Positions 35,494 to 45,145 of a stretch of DNA of 64,000 nt are shown piece by piece. The first letter of the stretch is position 1. Each line of letters starts with the position of its first letter. A program made the position numbers and the translations under genes. The notes beneath the pieces are model-generated. The model was not told the origin of the DNA. It made no database searches and saw nothing but the letters and a program-made list of their open reading frames with translations. Source of the DNA: Lolium rigidum (Eukaryota; Streptophyta; Magnoliopsida; Poales; Poaceae). Where the stretch lies: positions 281,974,715 to 282,038,714 of the forward strand of contig NC_061510.1 of the NCBI RefSeq assembly GCF_022539505.1, written 5' to 3'.

Positions 35494-35565
35494 ATGGAGG
35501 AAACGAGTAAATTGAGAAAACTAAAAGGTGGGAAAAGGCTATGGCAAGGCTCGCTGCACACTTGG

Positions 35566-35672
35566 GCGAATTTTTTTTAAATAATACACTTTTTATTATT
35601 TAATCCAGAAATAATATTCGTTTTCAGCAATTTTCATAAATAATACACCGTCGGGGTTACTGAACCCGAAAC
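35566..35672 (+). repeat. Left terminal inverted repeat of MULE
   Basis: About 107 bp, roughly 85% identical by eye to the reverse complement of 44290-44396. AT-rich outer part, then CACCGTCGGGGT. Confidence 0.9.
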
Positions 35673-35859
35673 GGAGGAATCGGGGTGCACGAGCCCGATG
35701 CGCAGGGAATCTGGCGGACACAGCCAATTTCGGGTTCAGCGTGCCCGAAACGGCGCTGTCGGCCACGCGCGGCCGATGTCGGGCTGTCTCCTGGCCAGGA
35801 GTAGGCCGTGTCGGGGACAGCCATCCCGAGGACCCCGATTCGGGGAAGGTGACCCCGAA
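35650..35859 (+). repeat. Left subterminal 21-bp palindromes
   Basis: 21-bp units with TCGGG and CCCGA arms about 9 bp apart start at 35650, 35679, 35729, 35810 and 35839; a half-site is at 35778. Two pairs are exactly 29 bp apart. Arms reach 6-7 bp (TTCGGGG/CCCCGAA). Confidence 0.85.
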
Positions 35860-36442
35860 ATTGGGCGCATTAAAATCGCCCGCGCCGCGCCGCCGGTCGA
35901 CGCGCCGGGCCGAGCTCGCTTCTTCCTCCTCCAGCTCCGAGTTCATCGGCTCTCTCTCACTTTTGCTCTCAGCCCAGCAGCGTTTTCTCTCATTTCCGAG
36001 CGATTTATCCAGCCATTTGTTGTAGTTTGACCACCAAATGCGGTAGAATCAGCTGATCTATATATGGGTTAGTTTTTGAGGCGTTTTGGTGGAGGTGGTG
36101 TTGGTGGTGGTGGAGGTGGTGGTGGTGGTGGAGCTGGTGGTGGTGGTGGTGGAGCTTGTGGTGGTGGTGCTTCGCTGCGTGGTGGTGGAGCTACTGCGGG
36201 GTGGAGAAGCTGAGCTGCTCACAGAGGTGTTTGGCACGCTTCAAGGGTAAACCCTAATTCCTGGTATTAGATGGTGTAATCATAATGCATGTTGCGTTCG
36301 TTAGCTTCGCACATTAGTTAGTGTAATATGTACCGGTAGATAGTATTTATTTAGGACTGCAGGTGCTAGATTTTTATTTATTTTAGAGTGTAGGTGCTAG
36401 ATTTTTTTGACGAGTCACGTAATTTGTATAGGTGAGCGAGAT
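35860..36442 (+). other. MULE promoter/leader with GGT repeat
   Basis: Leader to the transposase. A (GGT)n-rich stretch lies at about 36090-36200. No separate gene was recognised. Confidence 0.5.
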
Positions 36443-39215
36443 ATGTCGGATAGAGTAAAATTCGTTGTTTACTTCGGTCATGGCACGGTCCGAACAACTC
36501 CGATGGGAGCTGATCCGAGCGAGTTTCGGTGTGAGGATTTGCATCCGACAAACCCAAAAACATGGCGAGTTAGTCGGTTGAAGGAGTGGTTGACCGTGAA
36601 TTTCGGGCTTAATCCCGAAGCATACACCGTTGGTGTGCATGCTTTGTGGAGCAGCTCCGAGTACCCGGATTTTCCGGCGGTTGAAGCCGATTGAGCGGAC
36701 CTCTCGGTGGGTGCACTCGGTTGGAAGCGTGCGAGCGCAGGGGAACTCACCCCATCGCCTTAATGCTTCCCGAGGCGAAGGTGGTGAATTTCCAAGAAGG
36801 CGAGGGTGCGTTCCATCCGAGGCCAGAGCGAGTCAAAGTTCGATGCCGGCGGCAGCGGTTTCCAATCCGGGCAGAGTAGCCATGCGAGCAGGTGGTCATG
36901 ACGATACTTGTTGAGCTTGAAAGCGTGGACGAAGAAGAAGAACAGATGCAGAACATGATGGACGAGGAAGACGAGGATGGAGTGGACAATGAGGTTGACT
37001 CAGATGAATCCGGTGGATCGGATACTTCAGATGATAACGAAGAGGCGGATCCGATCCCCTCTTCTTGGAACCATGATTTGTCGGAGGCAATGATAGTCGA
37101 TGATCGGCACGATTCTGCTCGGGAGTACAGCATGAACACCATCTCGGTTGGTGCTAGATATGCTGACAAGAGACATCTGCAGGAAGCAATCACTCGGTGG
37201 GCAATGAACACGCAAAGGGTATTCGGAACCACCGTTTCAAGTCGAAATTCTTGACAGTGGTCTGCAGCGATGCTAGATGTCCATCAAGGGTGCATGGGTA
37301 CTGTCCGAAGTATGACACAACATGGGTGGTGAGCGACTTCGTGCCGCACACATGTGTCCTTAAGAGTATGTTGAAGGATCACCGAAACCTTACATCCACT
37401 CTTATTGCTCGCCTGTTCTACAAGGAGATTGTAGAGAATACAGACAATGGGGGTTAAAGCCATCCAGAGAAGAGTTCACCTTCAATATAAGTATGTAATT
37501 GAATATGGCAAGGCATGGAGGGCTAAACAGACGGCACTGGAGAACAGATTCGGGACCTTCTATGATGCTTATGACGGTGTCGTCCGTCTCCCGCACACAT
37601 TGAAGGACCGGAATCCGGGCACCCATGTGGACATACAAGACTTTGTGATACCGAGTTCCCTAATGTCGGGGTTACGCACGGGGTGTTTTTCGCATTCAGC
37701 ATATGCATCGAGGCTTTCATGCACCGTCGTCCGGTGATGTGTGTAGATGGAACTTTTCTAACGAGGGAGGTACAAGGGACAGATTCGACGAGCAATTGGA
37801 GTGGATGGCAACAATCGATGTGTGCCTCTCGCATTTGCATTTGTTGAGAGCGAGAACAACTGCTAGCTGGTTATGGTTCTTCAGAGCGGTTAAAAAAATC
37901 GATAGTGAAAGATCGCGAAAATGTGTGCGTGCTACATGACGGGCATGCAGGTATACTTGCGGCTATCAAGACTCGGTAGAAGCCGGACTCGATGAAGAGA
38001 CGCCATGGCAGGATATGCGAGTAGGTGGTGCATGCGCCACCCGGGGGCCAATTTCTTCTCGCAGTTTAGGAGCAAGGGTCTTATGAATCTGTTCAAGAAG
38101 TTGTGCAAGCAGAATCAAGAATGCAAGTACACTTTTCTCCGCGGCAAGCTGGATGAGTTCACTAAGGACCATGTGCGGGACAGGTTAGCCGCCCGAGCTG
38201 CATTAGTAGCAGCTCATGCAGCAGCTGTGGCACAGGGTACACGAGTTCCGATGAGGCCCCGAGCCGGATCCTATTGGGCTATGTGACCTGCCTGGATTTG
38301 ACCCACCCAATACTAGAAGGAGGCCCGGACGACGGATTAAAAATTTTGCGAGTGGATAGAGCACGAGCCATTAGAAAGGTGGTCTTTGCTGCATGACACA
38401 CATGGAGCTAGGTATGGTGTGATGACTACCAACCTAGGCTGAGTCATACAACTTCGTGCTTAGGGGAAATAGGGCATTGCCGCTGACAGCCCTTGTGGAG
38501 GGTATTTTATATGGCACTATGAATTATTTCAAAGAGAGACGGGAGTTGGCTTTGAAGCATATGCTTGAGAATCCAAACACTCCTTACTGTAAGGCCATTA
38601 TGGAATATATGGATGTCAAGATGGAGAAGGGTATGTCACACACTGTTCTGGCCATCGGTAATCAGGAAAGGAGGTTTGAGGTGCGCTTACCAACCGACAA
38701 GTTTGGTTGTGTGAATGCGGTGAGAACACATGAGGTCGGAATTGGAAATGAAGAATGGCCATCGTGTGCTCGCACATGCAACAAACCGAGCTTGCTTCAC
38801 CTTCCATGCTCCCATGTGCTGGCAGCTACCAGACAACTAGGGCTGGACTCAATCTCTTTCGTCTCTCCATATTACGCGAAAGAGGCTGTGCTGCACACCT
38901 GGACCGGCGAGATGGTCGGATACAGAGTTGTGGGAAATTTTACTACGGTGATACCAAATGAAAGGCGGTACATCCCCGACCCAAGGTTATTGCGTACAAA
39001 CGAGAGGTCGACGGGAGACAAGGCGCATTAGAAATGATATGGATGAAGCGAAGCGGGTGGTCCAACTAGGCAATGTTTTCTCTCGCAACCAATTTGGACA
39101 CGGGGACCCCCTATGTCCCACTTTCTACCCAGCAGTGCAGCGGCGGCGGCTAACCGAGGAAGGCGAGGCAACCGAGGAAGGCGTGGGAGGGGAAGAACTA
39201 GAGGGAGACAAGTAG
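36443..39215 (+). pseudogene. mudrA: MURA-type Mutator transposase, frame-broken
   Basis: Starts MSDRVKFVVYFGHGTVRTTP. The order is an N-terminal domain (VSRLKEWLTVNFGLNPEAYT), an acidic linker (36900-37060), a MuDR-type zinc-binding region (SVGARYADKRHLQEAITRWA, then CSDARCPSRVHGYCPKYDTT), the MULE transposase domain with VDGTFLTRE (about 37745) and ESEN/SWLWFF (about 37850), RWCMRHPGANFFSQFRSKGL, and a C-terminal SWIM finger (CNKPSLLHLPCSHVLAATRQ, about 38780-38830). It ends at 39215. Several frame changes (near 36650, 37240, 37430, 37730-37960 and 38290-38450) split it. The family enzyme cuts the element out through an RNase H-fold active site. The best preserved part is 38456-39031. Confidence 0.9.
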
Positions 39216-39423
39216 AAAATTTGTAATATTTATAAACTATGCTTAAGTTGTAGTACGTGTGAACCATATTAGTCTGAACAATGGTACAATTTGTAATATT
39301 TCTGAACTATGTTTTAATTTGAATTTTGTATGAACTATGCTTTAATTTGTAAACTTTGTGATCAATGGTTTAATTTGTATCATCTTTGAACAATGCAACA
39401 ATTTTTGATATCTTTATGCAGAT

Positions 39424-42054
39424 ATGGCGGCCCGCCCGTTGCTCGATCCAGGGATTGATCAGAAACATCGTGCATCGCACTTGGAGTCCGACCCGCAGAG
39501 CATCGACCCACTGCAGACCCGTACTCCAAAGAAGAACTGGATGATACACCCTCAGTGGGAAGACAGGTAGGTGTTTTAGCTTTAATTTGAAATTTACCTT
39601 CGAATTGGACCTTGCTTTACCTTTTTCATCATTTGTTTTGCGAGGTTGAAGTGGGCTGGACTACTACCTTTCGCTCGATTAGTGGAGGCCCGAGAGAACG
39701 TTTCGCGTCCGAACTACGATGCTACTTTGATCACACTGCTTAGTGGATCGATGGAGGCCCGAGACCCACACCTTCCACTTTCGCTCGGGGTGAGATGGCT
39801 CCTACTCTAGAGGACGTGTCTATGTTGCTCGGGCCTTCCGTTGGCTGGTGAGCCCATCGGCCCATTGGAGGAACCCGTGGGATGGATGCACAGCATGGAT
39901 GCACGTTTCGTTGGTGTTCGCGAGGGCGTTGGGCCTATCTCTTTTGAGGCTCACGGCCCTCGTCAGGCGTGGCTACACGAGTTCCAGGTTCGTAACAGTT
40001 TCATTTATTTTATCAAGCCTTACTTACCGCGTAATATGTAGTCCTAACATTGAATATTTCTTGACAGATCGAGCAGTTCGGATACCCCGATGCACCGATG
40101 ACTGCGGCCCAGATCACTCGCAGCTTGGAGGCGTACCTCATGTGGCTACTCGGGAAGACGATGTTCACGGACAATCACGGGAACACGATCAGTGCGCGGT
40201 ACATCCCTATAGCTCAGGAGATAGCTGAGGCCACGAGCGCGAGGACATCACACAGAGGAGCTGGGGTTCTGCGGTCTTAGCCGCTACGTACCGAGGTATG
40301 TGTAAGGGTTGCCAGCTCACCTCGCATGGTTCTGGAATCGTTGGTTGCCCCCTCCTATTGCAGCTCTGGTCCTGGACGAGGTTTCCCGTCGGCCGCCCTG
40401 ATATTGGTGCTGGGTCTTGGCCGCCAGACGAGTTGTATGACGCGGATCGCATCGACATGCCGACGTTTGGTTCTATATGGACATCGCGGAAGGTATACAC
40501 ACCTTGTTTATATTGTTATATAAAATGCAACACTAACATACTTATGTTATGTTATGCGAGACATTTTGGGCATAATCAGCTGCGGAATTGCTACCCGAAG
40601 CATTCACGGAGCGGTTTGACCTACTACTGGAGAGCGATGTTAGTTGGGAGCCATACAGTGAGGACCACCGCGACGAGACATACCCAGGCGGTATATCGTT
40701 GATGTGTACCAGAGATTGGGCCTACTGGATGACGAAGGCGAAGATCATCTTCGATATCTTCGTGGAGGAGATGTCGCAGCAGAGGGTCATGAGACAGTTT
40801 GGAATGCGTCAGTTGATCGAGCCACCACCTCCCACAGTTCCACTACCACCACGCGTCCACGCGTGAGTACAATTTAATTTTACCATCAGTTATTACATCA
40901 ATTGGACATTCATTGACGGATGGGTACAATTTAATTTTCAGGTACAACGTAAAAGGAGCGAACAAGACTGGCTGTCGGATGGGTACAACTCCCGGGTCCA
41001 TACATCGCTGGTTGGGCCAATGCGCCGGCCGTGTCATGGGCCACTAGGGAGCCGTTTGATCTTCAGGAATTTCAGCAGTACTTGCGAGCGTACATGCCTA
41101 GGACACGACTTCGTCTGAGCCAGGCGTGTGACCCAGTTGAGATGGCTCCCTCGACACAGTGGGACACCTACCCTCGCCACTCCACTTCAGGCACTCGGCA
41201 TCACGCAGTAAGTCAACTATATTTTTTCTACATTTTGCCAACACTTTACTAATTTGAGCTCACAATTGTAGGCCGTGTTGACGGCGGAGCTGCAAGATGA
41301 CGCCGCCCAGTATGAACGGTCGCTCTCCGCCGGCCCACTTCTTGGACGGTATGAGCACCACGCCTCCTTTGCACAGCGTCTTCAGGAGAAACTACGTCGT
41401 ATCTACGCGACTATCACATGCACCCGATCTTCGGATGTTGTCGAGTACCGAGCAGCACAGCGGCCACCTCGCCCCTCTTTGCAGGTGCATCAGCCGCGGC
41501 ACGCCCGCGCCCACGTATGGAGGTACCGCCGAGCCCGAGGCCACCATCTCCTAACCGGGCAGGAGGTTCCGGGTGGCAAAACCAGCAGCAGCGAGGAGCC
41601 TACTTACGAGTATTGGCAGCATGCCGGTTTCGGCATGGAGCAGCAATTTCCCATGCCTAACTTCGGGTGGCGTCCCCGTATGGATGAGCCAGAGGGTACG
41701 CAATTCATCACTATCCATATTAATTGTGCACCATGTGTGAATTTCCTCATGATCGACTAACGGTTTTTTTATCTAATCAAAGGTGAGGGACATATGTCGA
41801 CGGGGTCCGGATCACGATCCTTCGGTCCAAGTGCTCACGATCGGGACGAAACACAGCAGAGCTATCAAGACCGGATTTCAAGTCAACGAGCAAACTCCAC
41901 CTCCGGATCCCACGCGAGTACGGTCAGCACGAGCAGGGTACATGCTTCCTCCCCGACATCGCCGACCACCTGTTCGTATGTACTCGCCGTCACCTTTTCA
42001 GGCTCGACCGCCACCGAGGCGAGGTGGAGCGAGGGGCCGTGGTCAGTGAGATGA
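39424..42054 (+). pseudogene. Plant mobile domain (PMD, MAIN/MAIL1-like) gene, seven exons
   Basis: Exons, each with GT-AG borders: 39424-39566, about 39645-39987, 40068-40492, 40580-40862, 40942-41207, 41272-41695, 41783-42054. Protein begins MAARPLLDPGIDQKHRASHL. The PMD core shows GEMAPTLEDVSMLLG and WLHEF in exon 2, QITRSLEAYLMWLLGKTMFT and CPLLLQLWSW in exon 3, and VSWEPYSEDH, CTRDWAYWMTKAKIIFDIFV and QQRVMRQFGMRQ in exon 4. The C-terminal exons are Pro/Arg/Ser-rich. Frame changes near 39830, 40275 and 41010 break it. PMD proteins in Arabidopsis (MAIN, MAIL1) act in the nucleus in transposon silencing and genome stability, and related PMDs are carried by transposons. It lies 209 bp after the transposase on the same strand. 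Confidence 0.85.
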
Positions 42055-42285
42055 GTACTATTTGTATGCACCATGTATGAGTACTATTTGTATGCACCAT
42101 GTATGACTACTATTTGTATGCGCCATGTATGACTACTATTTCTATTTAACAAACATTTCATATTGAACTTCAAGCGATAATTAAGATACAACTTACTACT
42201 ACAACATAACTCTCTGCTAACATATTAAATGGTACACCATCGCTACAACATACTACAAGATCCATGATTACCGATAACTAAAACA
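42055..42285. other. Convergent intergenic spacer of MULE
   Basis: A short triplicated motif (TGAGTACTATTTGTATGCACC-like, 42050-42140) lies between the converging genes and may hold their 3' ends. Confidence 0.5.
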
Positions 42286-42810
42286 CTAAGAACGCAGCAC
42301 ACCCTTTCCCTTGCCCTTCGACGATGCAGCTTTCATGGCCTTGGTGGTAGGCTCGAAGTCGTCGTCTGAATCGACGACTGGCGGTGCAGCACTCTTGCCC
42401 TTTGAGGACTTACCACTCTTGCCCTTCGACGATGCAGCTTTCTTTCCCTTGGTGCTAGGCTCGAAGATATCATCGTCGTCTTCACTCTCAGCCGCCCATC
42501 GTTCGGGATATTTTAAATCCCTTTCCCTATCTTCTTCATTCTTCCATGTTAGTGACTTCCACTTCTCATTCAACCTGATAAGCTCACACCTTATTTCCCG
42601 TGGGCTACGAGCAGGCATCTTCTTCACTGGATATCCATAAGACCAAGTCTCAAATTTCCTACCGACCTTACGGAGCAAGGCGTCGCTACTGATGAACTCC
42701 TCGAATGTCTCTATCTTACTCTCCCTCATCACATAGCGAGCACTATCTAGAAGATATTCGGCCATGAATTCATTGAAAAGATGGGGGGGATTCTTATAAG
42801 GGGGATCCAT
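42286..42810 (-). CDS. Uncharacterised Lys/Asp-rich MULE protein
   Basis: An intact 174-residue frame from ATG 42810 (MDPPYKNPPHLFNEFMAEYL). Residues 1-100 look globular and helical (LLDSARYVMRESKIETFEEF, then FETWSYGYPVKKM and LIRLNEKWKSLTWKNEEDRE). The tail is a tandem duplication of an acidic DDDxFEPxTK block followed by KAASSKGK repeats, giving alternating acidic and Lys-rich patches that resemble nuclear-localisation or chromatin-binding tails. I know no domain for it. A minus-strand TATA lies about 45 bp upstream and a nine-unit 13-bp GC array beyond that. Its being open while the neighbouring genes are broken may be chance for a short gene, or may reflect later selection. Confidence 0.7.
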   Translation of the reverse strand: MDPPYKNPPHLFNEFMAEYLLDSARYVMRESKIETFEEFISSDALLRKVGRKFETWSYGYPVKKMPARSPREIRCELIRLNEKWKSLTWKNEEDRERDLKYPERWAAESEDDDDIFEPSTKGKKAASSKGKSGKSSKGKSAAPPVVDSDDDFEPTTKAMKAASSKGKGKGVLRS

Positions 42811-42850
42811 CTTGTTGAGAGGCTACACTGAAAGACAAGAAAACGGTGGG

Positions 42851-42862
42851 GGTATTTATAGG
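42851..42862 (-). promoter_or_regulatory. TATA box of Lys/Asp-rich gene
   Basis: Minus-strand CCTATAAATACC, about 45 bp before the ATG, between the gene and its 13-bp array. Confidence 0.7.
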
Positions 42863-42880
42863 CTACAAGGGATGACTTTC

Positions 42881-42993
42881 GGCGGGAAGATGTGAGCGGG
42901 AAAAAATGGGCGCGAAAGATTGGCGGCAGATTTGGGCGGGAATAAATGGCGGGAACATTGAGCGGGACAAATTGGGCGGGAAAAAGTGGCGGC
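42881..42993 (-). promoter_or_regulatory. 13-bp array of E2F-like motifs, copy 1
   Basis: Plus-strand GGCGGGAA-type cores start at 42881, 42895, 42909, 42922, 42935, 42948, 42961, 42975 and 42988, so nine units at 13-14 bp. Three match the E2F consensus TTTSSCGC exactly on the minus strand (TTTCCCGC near 42896 and 42977, TTTCGCGC near 42910). Confidence 0.75.
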
Positions 42994-43184
42994 AAACAAT
43001 TGAGCCCAAATTTCTGACACAACATTTTCGGGGCAAATTCATTTCACATTAATACTACAACTGAAATTAAGATACATTGCAGCTGAAATTAAAATACGGC
43101 TTAGCACTACAACGGAATTTAAGATACAACGACAAACTAAAACTGAATTTAAGATACATTGCCAGTACGACACATAACTCTACT

Positions 43185-43874
43185 TTCCCTGCGTCCACCG
43201 TGGCCATTTTCCAGACTTGTCGCCGCGTTCTTCTGCCGCTTGCGCCTCAGCAGCTCTTTCCCTTAGTCTCTTTCTCTCCGCTTCACGAGCCTTCCTGCGC
43301 ACCTCTTCCTCTGGCAAACCTACGTGCAGCCTCATCATCCATCCTCTTCCGATTCACCTCGCGATTACGAGCTTGTTCCGCCCTTAGTTTCCGTATCCGC
43401 CTCTCTCGCTCCGCTTTCTCATTAGCACGAACCTTTTCCCAACGCTCCTCCTCAAAGAACGTTGCCCACGCACGGCGCTGTTTCTCCTCAACCTCCTCGC
43501 GCGCCCAATCCGGCTGCTCCGTGTCTATCCAAGTGAAACCATTTGCATAGGGGCGGGGAGACTACAACACAAACGAGTAAGATTAAATCAAATTCACAAA
43601 CAAATTTAAGCCAACATAAAATTATGTCCAAACATACCGGCGGCCTGGTGGACGACGAAGCTGAACTACGGGGTGGATCATGCTCATAGCTCGCACACAT
43701 GAAAAATTTCATGCCGAACCAGTCGGAGAAATCCTCCACCTGCTTAACCTTAGCAACACGGCCGCACCAACAACGCTCCGCGATCACACCCGGGGGCAAA
43801 CTTGCGGCCTTCGCCTTCGCCGGCCTAAAGTCCTGGTCGAGCAAGGCACACTCATGATGGCTAAGGGTGAGCAA
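43185..43874 (-). pseudogene. GRF-like zinc finger plus charged-helix protein of MULE
   Basis: Exon 1 is 43874-43638 (MLTLSHHECALLDQDFRPAK), with RCWCGRVAKVKQVEDFSDWF and FFMCASYEHDP, a GRF-like pattern of CxC then C. An intron (43637-43562, GT-AG on the minus strand) follows. Exon 2 begins SPRPYANGFTWIDTEQPDWA and continues as a long Arg/Glu/Lys helix (EKVRANEKAERERRIRKL). A one-base change near 43310 causes a stop at 43283; the other frame continues EEEVRRKAREAERKRLRERA to KWPRWTQGK at 43185. GRF-type proteins of this class are usually linked to nucleic-acid binding. A TATA box and a 13-bp array lie just upstream. Confidence 0.72.
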
Positions 43875-43928
43875 ACGGGATAAAATAGAGATACAAGAAC
43901 TTGTGCAATCCGGAGTAGCGATGCCTCG

Positions 43929-43939
43929 CTTTTATAGGC
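43929..43939 (-). promoter_or_regulatory. TATA box of GRF-like MULE gene
   Basis: Minus-strand CCTATAAAAGC, about 55 bp before ATG 43874, next to the second 13-bp array. Confidence 0.7.
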
Positions 43940-43957
43940 AAAAATTCGACGAAGTGT

Positions 43958-44087
43958 GGCGGGAAAATATAGCGGGAGATAGTGGCGGGAGATGATGGCG
44001 GGAAGGACTGGCGGGAAGAAGTGGCGGGAAGGGTGGCGGCAAAGGCGGGAGGGAAACACGGCGGTGCGAACGCGAAAAGGCGGGAAA
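43958..44087 (-). promoter_or_regulatory. 13-bp array of E2F-like motifs, copy 2
   Basis: GGCGGGA cores start at 43958, 43971, 43984, 43997, 44010 and 44023, exactly 13 bp apart. Degenerate units follow at about 44036, 44044 and 44079. TTTCCCGC on the minus strand occurs near 43959 and 44079. Confidence 0.75.
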
Positions 44088-44104
44088 AATTCTTGCTGCA
44101 AAAA

Positions 44105-44312
44105 ATCGGGTTCAACAAACCCGATTTAGCAAAGTCGGGTTCAACTTGCCCGATTTTTAGAAATCGGGTTCACCCGCCCCGATTACTTATTTGTTGTTTT
44201 TCTTTTTTCTTCACGGCGCAGAAGAATGTTCTTATCGGGTTTCTCAACCCCGATATTGCAACTTCGGGTTCGTCTAACCCGATTTTCCAATTTCGGGTTC
44301 AACCACCCCGAC
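44105..44312 (-). repeat. Right subterminal 21-bp palindromes
   Basis: Six 21-bp units start at 44105, 44134, 44163, 44234, 44263 and 44292; spacings are 29, 29, 71, 29, 29. The first has perfect 8-bp arms ATCGGGTT/AACCCGAT with a 5-bp centre. They look like binding sites for a dimer, probably the transposase. Confidence 0.9.
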
Positions 44313-44396
44313 GGTGTATTATTTCTGAAATTTGCTAAAAACGGCTATTATTCCTGGAATTAATATTAAAAAATGTATTATTTAAAAAAAATTCGC
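44290..44396 (-). repeat. Right terminal inverted repeat of MULE
   Basis: Inverted partner of 35566-35672, ending AAAAATTCGC next to the target duplication. Confidence 0.9.
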
Positions 44397-45145
44397 CACA
44401 CTTGGAGCAGAGTGACTGCATCAGCGATTGGTGGTAAGCAACGGCAAAGTTCAAAGATTGGTATTGGTAGTGCAAAACCTTGGCAACGAGATGGTGATTG
44501 GCTGTGTCCAAATATAAGCTGTAGAAATATAAATTTTGCTTTTCGAAAGGTCTGTAATCTGTGTGGAGCTGCTATCCCTACGGGTGTTAGTGATTCAGGT
44601 GTTGATGGTGGAAGGTCCCAAACTGTTATAGTCACAATGACAATGGATGAGTTGGAAAAATGGTACAAGTTCAAGGGTATGAAACAAGGTGATACGATAA
44701 TTTGAAAGGTGCTCCTGTCTCTGCTGATCATTGTGGTAATATCTCGACTTCTGGAGAGTTTGATCGCAATAGTACATCATGGCTGATTGATTCAGGTGCA
44801 TCTCGACATATGGCTGGTTCCTATGGAGAATTTCATGATTATGTTCCTGAGATGGGTAGACAAAGTGTTAAATTGGCCGATGGTTCAGCTCAAGCCATCA
44901 TGGGTTCAGGGAAAGTTATTTGCAGTCCTAACTTGTCACTTTCATCTGTGCTCCATGTTCTTGCATTCCCAATTAATCTTATGTCCATAAGCTGTATTAC
45001 ACGGGAACTTAATTGTGCTGCTATTTTCTTCCCATCATGGTGTATATTTCAGGAACTAGGAACCGGAAAAAGGCTTGGGATGGGAAGCTTGCGTGATGGC
45101 TTATATTACCTGGACAAGGAAGTATCACCGTCTGTTGCAGCCGTC

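Larger units (their letters stand above)
35566..44396 (+). mobile_element. Mutator-like element (MULE) with four genes
   Basis: 8831 bp with terminal inverted repeats of about 107 bp starting GCGAATTTTTTTT and a perfect 9-bp target duplication CACACTTGG (35557-35565 and 44397-44405), diagnostic of Mutator elements. It contains a MURA transposase and a plant mobile domain gene on the plus strand, then two small genes on the minus strand, so the two gene pairs converge. Both ends have arrays of 21-bp palindromes. The transposase and mobile domain genes are frame-broken, but 42286-42810 is open. It inserted into the first ORF of the host Copia. Confidence 0.95.
35494..44705 (+). pseudogene. Copia ORF with RanBP2-type zinc finger (split by MULE)
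   Basis: Starts at ATG 35494 (MEETSKLRKLKGGKRLWQG), is cut in frame at HTW (35565) by the Mutator-like element, and resumes at 44406 (SRVTASAIGGKQRQS). Residues about 55-75 form DGDWLCPNISC and NFAFRKVCNLCGAA. This matches W-x-C-x4-C-x3-N-x6-C-x2-C, the RanBP2-type zinc finger, in the form typical of plant TAF15-like RNA-binding proteins. A stop at 44703 ends it at about 123 residues, and protease begins in the -1 frame. In other Copia elements a Gag with a CCHC knuckle occupies this place, followed by a similar short linker (here MTMDELEKWYKFKG). Capture of a host exon is my inference. These fingers bind single-stranded RNA in host proteins. Confidence 0.7.

Noticed and set aside
36085..36200. 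Gly-rich protein encoded by the GGT repeat
   Set aside because: No start codon context or continuing frame into the transposase; treated as leader repeat.
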